Source: Crocodylus rhombifer
Lineage: Eukaryota > Chordata > Crocodylia > Crocodylidae
Assembly: GCA_038503035.1 (NCBI GenBank)
Contig: JAVSML010000976.1
Location: forward strand, 156,903-220,902
Length of the DNA: 64,000 bases
Reading direction: 5' to 3'
This document shows positions 44,280-55,300 of the stretch, piece after piece. The position numbers were made by a program, and so were the translations under genes. Numbering within the stretch: position 1 is the first letter of the stretch; each line of letters opens with the position of its first letter. A model generated the notes under the pieces. It was not told the DNA's origin. It did not search any database and saw nothing but the letters and a program-made list of their open reading frames with translations.

Positions 44280-45243
44280 TGCTGTGGGAGGTGTAGGGAC
44301 TCTCCTCCCCCTATAGAGCAGAGCCAGATCACCAATGGTGACTTAACCATATACCTTTTAATACTGGGAACATAACAGGCATAAAATCAGAGGGTATAGT
44401 GGACACTACAGTGCCCCAAGGGGGTAGGATTCAACAAAGGTTAGACGCTTACAATCACTGACAAAAAAACAGAGTTAACAAAATATAAAAACACAAACAG
44501 TAGAACAAACAATACGGGTTGGTGAAATATAAAAAAAGGCACAAAATGTCAAATGACAAAGAAATATAGGGCCTTGGTACCTGGAGGGGGAGAAAACACA
44601 ATGGCCCCTTTTCACTGCAAGAAAACTTGCTTCTTGTTAGCGCACCCACCAAGTCACCTGACCTGGAGCCTGACCCCAGATTTTCCATGTGGCAGACAGG
44701 AACACCACCACGCAGCCACCACTGGTGGCACTACTCCAGCCTGCTAGGGGTCTTGACCTTCCCGGAGCCCCGGCCTCACATCGAGCTGCCTGGCCTCTGA
44801 TTGGAGGAGCTGGAAGCAGAGCTGGGAGCCTCTCAGGTCACTGCTCAGACCCTGCTGGAGCTGGGGAGCCTCTCCTGCTGGCTGCAGCCTCTCCCAGGGG
44901 ATCCTGGAGCCCAGTGGGGAGCCTCTCCCGTGCTGCTGAGGGTCCAACTAGTGCCTGCAGGTCCCACTCCTTCAGGTGCTTCTGGGGCAACTGCTCCTGC
45001 CCCACTGGCCCAGCTCTGTGAAGCTCCTTCCTTGTGGTCCCTCACTGGTTTCTCCTGAGTCAGCCCGCGCTGCCCCTTTTATCTCCCTCCAGGTGACCCA
45101 AGGGGCCAATCAGGGGACACGGCGGGGGGGAGGGGGGGAGTCTCTGGTGCCTGATTGGTGCGGAAAGGGGATCCCAAGTCCTCCAATCATCTTTTACCCC
45201 TTCAAAACCCCTGGGCCACGTCACTGCCAGCCAGCCCATCACA
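44280..45243 (-). mobile_element. Probable solo LTR (minus strand)
   Basis: On the minus strand it begins TGTGATGGGCTGG and ends CCTCCCACAGCA (TG...CA). The flanks are ACAAG and ACAGG, a 4/5 target-duplication match. A promoter-like arrangement lies near the 5' end in that orientation: two CCAAT-type boxes (ACCAATCAGG, TGATTGG), then GATAAAAGGGG. GGGAGCCTCTC phrases repeat inside at 44.82-44.93 kb. Family (ERV or Gypsy) is not determined. Confidence 0.5.
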
Positions 45244-47284
45244 ACAGGATTAATTAACTTGATTGTGCTCATCGGACACTTCTGATGGCAGCCAGTGGGC
45301 CTTTTCTGGCCCACATACTGCTCTTTCCACAAGGCCTCTGCCTCACTCAGTGCACAAGGCAGGAAATGAAGCCACCATTCAGTATTCCTCTCGCTCCTCG
45401 CCATTCGCTGCATAGCCACAGACCTTATTTACTGCATACTAACTCAAACCACTGCTGAATGATGAATTAATTGGTTTTTGGGCCTCCTTGTGGTGCTCTT
45501 CACCCTTGAATTGGAGTACCACACTCCCACAGATGAACAGACCTATCTTCCCAGCTCCCCTGCTACATATCGGAATATTATTCCCCATCTTACAAATGGA
45601 GAGATAAAAGACCAAAAATTGTAAGCCATGTACACTGATTCTGAGTGCCTCAGCGAAAGGCTGCCCAGTGGGGGACACCACGGGTAACACTTTCAGAAGG
45701 GCCTGTGATTCAAGAGCCCAAATCCCATTTTCAAAAGTAATTTAGGTATGCAGGAGCCTCATGGTTTTAGGCTCCTATGCTCCCGAGGTACTTTTAGAAC
45801 GAGGATTTAGGCTTCTAAGTTACATGGGCAAAACTGATGCCATTTCCTGCACAGCATAATCAAGTGCATGGGTATAACAATGCTCTTTTTCCCAAGGGGC
45901 AGTGTCACTAAGTAGCTGAATCTTGGGTTCATTGCATAAGAGATCTGGTTTCTGCTCTCAACTGTAGCAGAAATAATCAAACATTTCAGCAAGGGAAATT
46001 GTGACCTGAACAATTACAACTGGAAAAAGTCCTAAGAAGTTATAATAGAGCTTCTAATGAGAAGTGTTAAACAATTTTAGTAATAGAAATGTCAGACAGC
46101 TATTATTTTGCTGAGGATCAACCATTCTTCCCCTTGTCTTTTGCCTCTCTTACAGCTAAATCCTATTTTGCTTTATACACCTAAGAGGCAGTTATGTTGC
46201 TGTATAACTACTGTTTTGGCACTTAATCACAAACTGTGCATCAGTTCTGGGCATGCGAGCATGACCCGGCTGGTATAGTGTCTAAGTAAGTCCCAGAATT
46301 ATAGCTGGGCAAAAAACAGAGGGAAGAGAGCATCCCTCCCATTTTTTAGCCTAGTGGTTAGGACATTTGGTCAGGGAGCAGGAGAACTTATGTGTAGGTC
46401 CCCCTAACCTAGAGGGTGTCTAATCTGCACCTCTTGCTTCCCAGTACAGTGCTCTAACTACCAGGTTAGGTCTCTCCAGACCTTCTTTTGAAACTGTCCC
46501 TGACCAGTCATGAGAGGGAGATATGTGCAGCAATGAGAATGACCACAACCTGGGAGGGAGAGGAGGGGTTCAGTAAGGTATTGCCCAATTTGGGAGGGGG
46601 CCCTTGGTTCTAGCCTGGTTGCTCCCAAAGATCTTCTCTCTTTTTATCCATTGATGGGTAATGTGAGATGCAACGGCTCGGATTCAAGAGGAGGGCTGGT
46701 GTAATGTGTGCAAGAGCAGGAGGAATCAGGGGGGCAGTCTGCAGAGCTGGGTTGACTTAATTTGGACTACAACTGTCAGAAACCCCCAAGGTCTGGGGGA
46801 TATGGTGGGAGGGTTGGCCCCTTGACTTGTGACTCCAACCCCTGTGATTCTCTCTATATCAGTGGGAACTCCCCCTTGCTGCTTGGGCCAGTCACTAGGG
46901 CTGCAGGATTGACATGCTAGCTAATCCCTGATCTATAGCTTGGCTGTTTTAGCATTTTGTTGAGGAGCACACAGTCCTGTCCTGTCCCATCCTCCCCCCA
47001 GGTGAGAGAGACCTAGAAGTAGCTCTCCTGCCCCCTGAGCATGTACTCCTAACCCGAGACACTGGAGCTAAAATATGAGCAGGTCTCCTCCATTTTGCTC
47101 CCAGCAGGTTCATACACAGGCAGATTCTGCTTTGCTCTGTGGCAGAACAGAATCCAAAATGGCAGGTACGCAGCTAAACCTGCAACTCTGTATTTGTGTA
47201 GCTGCCTTGTCACTGCATAAAATGAAAAAGGAGTTAGTCCTTAGGGCCCAGTCTGGGTTTTTCCATGTGTCTTCATGAAAGTTT
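45244..47284. other. Intergenic DNA with a tRNA-like SINE
   Basis: No gene recognised; see the SINE at 46345-46475. Confidence 0.55.
46345..46475 (+). repeat. tRNA-like SINE with mirrored tail
   Basis: The head GCCTAGTGGTTAGGACATTT is strikingly tRNA-like (A-box region) and GGAGCAGGAGAAC follows. The 3' part TCTAATCTGCACCTCTTGCT then CAGTGCTCTAACTACCAGG reads as the reverse complement of a similar tRNA-like head, giving a mirror-image element. Confidence 0.6.
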
Positions 47285-47293
47285 CATTTTAGA

Positions 47294-48152
47294 CCAGTGG
47301 TGCCCAACCTCTGACATCTGACCCAAGGGTCTCCCACTGGTCTGGAAATGTGGTAGCAGGGATAGTATCAATTGCCACTCCCTTCCTGCCAAACTTCTGG
47401 ACCTGTGGGGAAGCCCCCTAGGCCAAACAGCATAGCCCAGCATGCATGATCACGCTGGCACACAGGGTCACTATGTAGTGAGATCCACCATGCAGGGCCA
47501 CTCTGGCCAAATCCAGCACAGGAGAGTCAAACCAGTGCATGATCTAGGCACCGTCAGGCTGCAGCCTTGAACCTGGATTCTTGACCTGACAGCACAGCTG
47601 CTTATCTTGGCCTGTCAGCCCATGGCTGGCCCTCTAGTTCTGTCAAAGCTACTGTGGTAACCTTCAGTAGGGTCTAATCCTCTGCCTAGTCCCTGTCACA
47701 GGACTGGCTGGTTGGGGTCAGCTGACCTTCCTCTTCCCCCATATATAAAGCCCTGGCCTGGAACAAAAAGCACTTGGGGAACTTGATTTAAGATTGTCCT
47801 GTTACTTCCTCTGGCTTGCTCCTTGACTTTACTCTCTGTTTGATGTCCTGGCTTCCTGCCTTGGATTTTTATCTTGGGTTGAACTCCTGGCTTTGACTTC
47901 AGATCGTGTTTACCCAGCCTAGCTCTAGTTGGTGCTTTGATTCTCCAGTGGTCCCAGACCCAGCCACTTGCATCCTGTTGCAAAAAGCATGTGGACTCAG
48001 GCTAGCACACACAGCTGGATCTGGCATGAAGGGCTGGCTGGACAGGCTTGCTGTGCACATGGGCTGACCCTGCACACTGACCCCATGCTGGATCTGGCCT
48101 GCAGACTGGCCCTGTGCCACTCATCTGGCCCACGGCTTAGGAAGACTGAGCA
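47294..48152. mobile_element. hAT-like element, apparently interrupted by an LTR
   Basis: The left end CAGTGGTGCCCAACCTCTGA pairs with the right-end reverse complement CAATGCTCAGTCTTCCTAAG. Both halves share the theme of TGGATCTGGC / CACACAGG / GGCCACTCTGGCC phrases. No clean 8-bp duplication was found, so the edges are approximate. Confidence 0.45.
47694..47950 (+). mobile_element. LTR-like fragment with TATA box
   Basis: TGTCACAGGACTGG is followed 48 bases later by CCATATATAAAGCCC and then CTTGACTTTACTC / GGCTTTGACTTC phrases typical of vertebrate Gypsy/ERV R-U5 regions. The right end is unclear. Confidence 0.35.
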
Positions 48153-48384
48153 TTGTGGTCTTAGATGGTCAAATACAAGCAGAAGAGAAGAACCACTTCA
48201 CCCAGTGCTGACTTGCTGCCATCCTGGGGAAGGAGCATGGACATGTTCAACAGTTCAAAACAACATGAAAAATGTAGTAACCACAAAAGCTCAGGGTTTT
48301 TTGATGTCTCTGGCTTATGTTAGAAGGATAAACAGGGAAGATGACATGTCTTCCAAATTGTATTATAGTTGAACACTAGCCCTG

Positions 48385-49303
48385 TGTGACCCTGGTAACC
48401 ATGAAGCTCCTGCTTGGCTCTCACTCTAATATTGCCCTCCCTCAATTGCTTTCCGGCCACGTCTTGATCTTGTTAAAGATTGAATAAGGGAGGCTTCCCC
48501 TGGGCCTTAGGGTGAGCTCCAGTCCTGCTAAACCTCTAATGGGGTCCTCTGCATCCCACTAGTCTCAACTGCATGCTCAGGCTCAATAGGCCCTCTCAGC
48601 CTGCCCATGCCTCTGCAGGGCACCTGTAGCCTTAAATGCTAATTGCATGGCTCTGTTCCACCCCTATACCACACCCCAAGCATTGCAGATGTTACTGTAC
48701 TATCACCATCACTGCATTGCAGGGGTCTCAGCCTTGTTGGCATCCTCCCCTCTTGCTCTCACTGGGCCCTCTTAGCACAGGCCCATGGACCTGGCTTCTA
48801 GGCTTCAGCCTCCTTGACTTAAGGTTCCACCAGTGACCCCCTGAACCTGTGGCCCTTCCTGGGCCCTGACCCCACTCTTAGGCCAGTCGAGATCACCAGG
48901 CTCACTGGCTCTGGCAGTCCCCAGCTACAGTCCCTCCTGGACCTTGATCCTGTCCTGAGCTCCTGGACCCTCGGGATCTCCCCAAGAAGCTCCTCCCTGA
49001 GCTCCTGGGCCCACAGGGTCTTCCTGGGCTACCGGTTCTTTAAGTCTGCCACAAGTCACCCTCACTGGGGCTCAAAGATAAACCACCAAAATGCAAAGCA
49101 TCTTACCCAGTTTCACTGTCTGTTCAGGATCTTTGCTGCTCTGTTGCCAGGTAGTCCTACTTTCAAGGCTCAGGTGCTGGGCTTATATGGCTTAAGCCCA
49201 TCTGGTCAGGTGGATCCTTAATCAGCCCTCTTTGCCACCATGAAGCCCCTCTCAGGCTGCTTGCCCTCCTAGAGGGACAGGCGCACCCCAGTCCCCTGTC
49301 ACA
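48385..49303 (-). mobile_element. Probable solo LTR (minus strand), second family
   Basis: Minus-strand ends are TGTGACAGGGG and CAGGGTCACA (inverted TGTGAC/GTCACA), flanked by CCCTG and CTCTG (4/5). A TATA-like CCATATAAGCCCAGC lies about 130 nt into the element in that orientation. The body is C/T-rich without coding capacity. Confidence 0.55.
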
Positions 49304-52216
49304 CTCTGCTTCTGAAGATGGAGAAGTTCTTACAGCACTCTAAATATAACAATGACCCTATTAAGTGCTCTAACATCAGCATACTTTCTCTTGAAACTTT
49401 TGATGTGGCACATGGAGGGAAGGGGGCATAGAGCCAGTAATTCAAATTTAGGATCTGTTAAGCAATGTTTTTTTGTGGGTTTGGGGGGTTTTTTTTGTTT
49501 GTTTTTTGTTTGTTTTTTTTGGGGGGGGGGGGGGGGGGGGGGATACAGCCCTGTGGAAAAATGCATGTTTCCTAACATCTGCACATCCTACCAGCTTTTC
49601 TGGAGTACTGCTGGTCTGAAACCACAGTTGCAGCCATTCCCCAATGGATCTCAGGTCAACATTTATCCTCATTAGTGCAGGGCTCCTACAGCCCTGCTGA
49701 AACAAGATTTAAAAAGAGTTGGGCTCTCTGGATTAGCCTAGGCACACATGAAAAGAGACTGGCCAAAAAGGCTTCTAGCCAGGCAGTTTTCCCATGACCT
49801 AGCTGGTCTGGGGCAGTTTGCAGTGCTCTTTCAGTCTGCAATATTCTCCCGCTATTTGTTAGCTTGAACTTCAGCCTCTGTAGAAAGTTGTATGTGTATT
49901 GCTATCATCTAGTGTGGGATGTCTTGAAGTGGGAGGAGAATGTAACTCAAGGGCAGATGATAATTCAGAAGCAGCACTGTTTTAAAAAACAAAAATAAAG
50001 GACACAGGCCAGTGTTTGCTGGGAGAGGAAGGAGGGTAGAGGGACAGAGTAGCAGAGGTGGGGAGTTTGAGGAGAAGGATAAATAGGGATGGGTGACAGT
50101 GGAGGACTAGGAAACAATGGGCTGGGCTATAGAGGAAGGGAAAGGATTAGGGGTAGAGGGCCTGTCAAAAGCACATCTGCTCCCAATGGTGTATATGTTT
50201 GATTCTTGGTGGTCTTGGAGCCCTCCCGTGGGCTCCTCTGTGTCACAGGATTTGGGAAGTCCTGTCTGAGTTCCTTTTTCTGTTTCCCTTCCCCAACCCC
50301 ATCTGGGGAAGCCTCACCCCTCTGCATGGGGAATAGGAGGGCTGGGAGCATGCACCCAATGGATAAATGGAGTAGGTGACACCTCTCAGAGCTAGTGACC
50401 CAGGTGCTGTGCATTTACATGGGATGTTCTTGTTCATTTGAACTACCATAGTGAGGTGAGGTCCACATCAAACCTATCTGACCAAGCCTCCTGTGCTGCA
50501 GATGATTTGCTCTGTCCTGCTACACCTCCCTTCTCCCTCCCCACCTGCTGATTTCAGAATCATTGGCAGAAGATTTGGAAATAGTCAGGAAAACTCTGAC
50601 CATTTTCATTCAAATGCCAGGTCTCCTGTGGGTCAGGTAGAAAAGGCCCAGCCCTTTACAGAATGCTCTAAAATCTCCATGCTTATTTGGATTGTCACCA
50701 ACTTTATCCTGCTTCATGAGGATGAGAGTTAGGGTTTGTGATTGAAAGTTGGGGTCATTTCATCCAACAGTTCTTGAGATACAGGCCCCCAACCTATAAC
50801 AGCACTTTATGGAATTAACCGAGTCTGTCTTCTTTGTGCCCAAACAACAAAGCTCACATCAGAGCCCTGTTTGTTGTTCCCCCCACCCCCAGCACTCTCA
50901 GCTACTTACCATGTCTGAGCTAGTGCAAGTTGCCTGCCGTTCCATTAAGGAAGAAAGATTGAAATCTGTGTTAAAAGATAAGGTTCTTGCAGATCAGTCA
51001 GTGCTGAATTCTCATGTCCCAAAGAGACACTGGCAGATTTTCAGGCTGACTGTGGCTACATGACCTGGGTGGCCCAAAAGACCTGCATTGGCTATTGAAC
51101 CTGAGTTCTGCCTGGACCTCCTGGTTTGCAGGAGTCTGAGTATCACTGGAGTCAGCCTTCTGGAAGGGCATCAGGGCAGCCTTAACTCTGTGTTAAGGAC
51201 ATTTTTTTCAGCAAATAGAGAGGCGGACTTGGAATTTTCATATTGGATAGGATAATGGTTTGGGGGAAAGGTGCTACTTCTGGTCTGTGTGTGCAAAGTG
51301 CTGAGATCTCCTAATGTGAGTAGGGGACGTGGTATCTGTGATTGATGTCCCAAGGCTAATGAGGAGGATGGTAGCATTTATGGCTAATGAGTGGCAGAAG
51401 TGGCAGATGGTCTGTGATGGTTTCTGGAGGTCACATGTGAAGGGTGATGAACAGACTAGCAAAACCTCAAGCCATCCATCTGTGGTAGAGAAATGAGCAC
51501 GTATGTGGGTGTACACCTAGGCAAACATTAATTTATTCCACGTCCGCATGTTCTGCCATGTCTGATGTTCAAGATCTGGCATGTCAGGTTGCACAGTTTT
51601 TGGTATCGGGGATAAAATTCCTCAAATCCTGTCATGCAACTGATGGGGCTCGGGGAACCTGGCACTGGGGAGTGACTCCAGGATGCTGGACTGCATGCAT
51701 GCCCTTTCAACTTGATGGTGTGGGGGGAGTTTGGGATCAGGGAGTTGCTCCATCATGGGCTCCCCACATACCTGGATCTTTAAAAAGCCCATAGGCTACT
51801 GTCTGCACACATGCTTTTTAAACATGCTGGTGCTCCTCATCCCAGGAGTCTGTAAGGAAGCAGCAGATGAATTTAGTTCTGTGTAAAAGGTGAGGTAGAC
51901 CCAGCTCTTAGCTAACCAAAATCTCAAAGCATGCTGAGATGTGAGAGTGAAGACTCAAGGGCATTGACACTACATGGTAGTTTTGTGTTAGAGAGCACCA
52001 GTTGGAGTTTCCTGGTGTTTCTGATTTGCATTCATCCTATCCTATTGGCTTGTGTTCAGGATGAAGATTTTTAGACTTCTCAGCCTAAAAACATGAGAAA
52101 CAGCCCTGAGGGTATTGAGATGCTCACCTCGTGGCTGGGAGAGGCAGAACACTCCCCCCAAACTACATAAACCCCACCCAGACCAAGGAGGCAGCTCCAC
52201 TGTGCAATCTAAGAAA
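49304..52216. other. Intergenic / upstream region of TRPM2
   Basis: No coding exon recognised upstream of the first TRPM2 exon; 5' noncoding exons could hide here. It contains the homopolymer tract at 49.47-49.54 kb. Confidence 0.5.
49521..49542. repeat. 22-bp poly(G) run after a T-rich tract
   Basis: G is uninterrupted from 49521 to 49542, preceded by a T/G tract from about 49468 (TTTTTTGTTTGTTTTTTTT). Confidence 0.97.
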
Positions 52217-52315
52217 ATGAGCGACTTGGACATGGTTGCCAACTTCAGGCACAGCAATAGCGGCCTCTCGAAGGGCAGGAGGAAATCTCCCAGTCCCATG
52301 GGCACCAATGAAAAG
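52217..52315 (+). CDS. TRPM2: TRPM2 first recognised coding exon
   Basis: It encodes MSDLDMVANFRHSNSGLSKG then RRKSPSPMGTNEK, aligning with human VTDLGMVSNLRRSNSSLFKS. The ATG has A at -3 (AAAATGA). The frame stays open upstream to another ATG at 52115, and human has about 28 residues before the matching point, so the true start may be there or in an earlier exon. Donor GTAAGT. Confidence 0.75.
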
Positions 52316-55300
52316 GTAAGTCCACCCTGCACTGGAGACAGGATGATGATGCTAGCAGAGCGACTCACTATATTTAGGAGCGAGGTTAATGGAGACAGAG
52401 CAGAGTGCCACTAGCCCAGGAGTAAGTTATCTGGAAAACAGGTTGGGAGACCCTCAATCTCTCTCTATTCCCAGCCTTGTGATGGCGTTTCTGCTGGACT
52501 CTATGCCCTGTGATGCCTCCTGATCCTTTGGGTCTACCTAGCCTTAGCTTTGGGCACCATCTAATCTGTCTGGCATGCAGCGTCCAGTCTTGGAAACCTA
52601 CCAAAGGGGTGTTGGGTTCCTCTTGGGTCCACTGCTGTCACGACCTATGTTTCTGTATCTGTGAACTAGGAGCTCCTGTGCTTTCTTGCCCTGAGTCAGT
52701 GAAGTACCCTGAGTAGTGTCAGTCAAACGTAGGAACATATATTCTCTAGTCTTTGGCCCCTTCCTCTTCCTCCTCTCTATCCCACAGGGGAACCTTGGCA
52801 TGTGGATCCCTGAAAACATCCGAAAGAAGGAGTGCATATACTTCATTGAAAGCTCCCAAGTGTCGGATTCTGGGTCAGTTAAATGCTTTGCCATTTTCCA
52901 CCCCTCATATCTGCTTTCTGGTTGCCACTCCCATGGCAGGCAAGTCAAGGCAACATTGATCTAGCATGTGACTGCATTGCAGCCTGCTCACGGGGCAGAT
53001 GACATGCTCTTAGCTTTTCTCCAGGACACTCAGTACCAGAGCTGGTGGAAAACAGATATTAGCTGATCATCCCTCTGTCCCTATGAGACAGAAGTTTCCT
53101 CTGGGAAAATTTTGATTTTTCTGAAACTAAAATCGACATGTCACATTGCTGTGGATTGGGTGCCCTTTCCTATGGTTGCACATTGCCTCATGGGGGTGGT
53201 ATGTTTAGGTGCCTCCTGCCTGCATTCTTTTCTATGGGCTGGGGTTCACGTCCAGATTACCTGACCACGGATGCTCTGACCTGGGGCACATCTGGGAGAG
53301 ACTGTCTGGCCAGCCTTGCCATTAGGGAGCAAGGTGGCACAAAGTACTTACAACTGTAATTCCTTTGTGCTGATTTCATATTGGTCTGGCTGGAAAGGAA
53401 ACATTTTGAATTTTCCAAATCAATATTTGAAACTTTCCATTCCGGAGACATTGTTGCGGTGTTGGTTCTTTAGTTGGATTTGGGATTTAAAACATGTCAG
53501 TTTCCCACAGGATGGAAATTCCTTTCTATCATTTCACTCCAGTCTGGACAGTCTTCTCACCCGGGTGACTTCTGGGTTGCAAGTACAACGTTCCCAGGCA
53601 TTGGTGTTTGCATGTGTAAAGGAAATGCCCCTGCTTCCCGTCCCACATTACCCAAGGTTGCATCCCAGCTTTGCCTGGAAGGCACTCCCCTTCCATGCCT
53701 GTTTGTTCTCAGGCAGGTGGTGCTTCTTTTACAGGAAGGTGGTGTGTGAATGTGGCTACCCTAGGGAACAGCACCTGGAAGATGCGATAAAGGCATCCGT
53801 TTTACTGGGAAAAGAATGGGACCCCCGGAATCATGTCCAGGAAATGCCAACAGATGCATTTGGTGATATCAGCTTCACAGGCCTGGGACAGAAGGTGGGG
53901 AAGGTGGGTGTCCCCTCTGATGTCTAAGGGATTGGGATCCCTTATTTAAACCCTGCTGTCTTGCCTGATGAAATATGCCTCCAGTGAAAGCACTGAGCTG
54001 CCTCAAAGGGACCAGAGAAAGGGAGGGCCTGGATGGGAGCACTCATTTCACCTAGTCCTGACCTCACAGGGGCAGGGGAAGAAGCCCAGAGTAAGGTCTC
54101 AGACCTGAGGCCTCCTATGAAGCCTCCAGCTGGGTCTCACAGCCTGGAAATCACAGTTTGGTGTGTGACATTCTCCAGTTCCCCTGCCCCATGTTTCTAG
54201 GGGTTGAGTCCTACGTTGGTGGGAGAAACCAAGAGCAACCCCCAAAATGGAGTGCGATCATGTGGTGGGAGTTAGAGAGAGAGAATACAAGTGAGCAGGT
54301 GAACACTGGAAGGGAAATCTGCTGTGTGCCCCTTCCAGGGGAGCCATTAGAGGGAAGAATCTTAATTGTTCTGAGTCGGGAAGAAAGCACCTGTGCATTC
54401 GGCACTGAATCACCAGCCGCACACACTACATGTCATCCCAGCCTCTTCTACAGGAGCTGGGGGCCGGGTACTACGTGACTTTTTGGGGGGTAGTTTGAGC
54501 TGTCTCTAAGGAGGTGGATAGGATGGAGGGAGAAGTTGCCCTTGGTACCACCTGGGTCTTCTAGGTAAAGGTTTGGGTGGGAAAGGAGGGGGCTCTTCTG
54601 CCCTGGTTCCTTGGGCGAAAGGTAAATTTTATTCCTGTGCTGGCTTGGCCAAGCTCCAGGATGGCTTTGCTCCAGGATGGATCTGGTAGTACACACAGGT
54701 TTTTGGTCTTTTTTTTTTTTTCCCCTCTCTCCTCTCCCTACATGTTTCTTCCCCCACCCACAGTATGTGCGTGTCTCCTCCGACACCCCGCCACGCATCA
54801 TCTACCACCTGATGATCCAGCACTGGGGCCTGGACCCTCCCAACCTGTTAATCTCTGTGACAGGCGGAGCTAAAAACTTCAACATGAAGCAGAGACTGAA
54901 GAACATCTTCCGGAGGGGCCTTGTCAAAGTGGCCCAGACAACAGGTAAAACAGTCTTCTGGTGCAGAGCCCCTGGGGAAAGGCCCTGATCCTCTCTGCAG
55001 CTGGGAGGGTCCGAGGGCACCTGAGACTGACAGAAGGGAGTCTTGTTTTATCCCCTTGGGAAAGCACCAGGGAGAGCCTTTACTTGCCCCCACCACCCCC
55101 TTCCTGGGTCCCAGGGATTCCTCCTTCAAGTCCTTATCTCTCTGCACTAGAGGGCATCTGTTACAAAGATGACATGACGACCTTAACAATATACCACCTC
55201 TCTTAGCAGTCTTTTCCAGTGGTTTATTCCCCTTGCTATTAACGATTTATACCTCGTTTCTACTTGAAGGTATCATAGAAAATGAGGGTTGGAAGGAACT

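Noticed and set aside
46345..46420. Possible functional tRNA gene (GCCTAGTGGTTAGGACATTT head)
   Set aside because: No intact acceptor stem or T-loop GGTTCRANYCC follows, and it is one of several degenerate copies, so it is a SINE.
53316..53927. 203-codon open frame containing a TRPM2 exon
   Set aside because: Only 53735-53903 matches TRPM2. The upstream part is intron read-through in front of a clear TTTTACAG acceptor.
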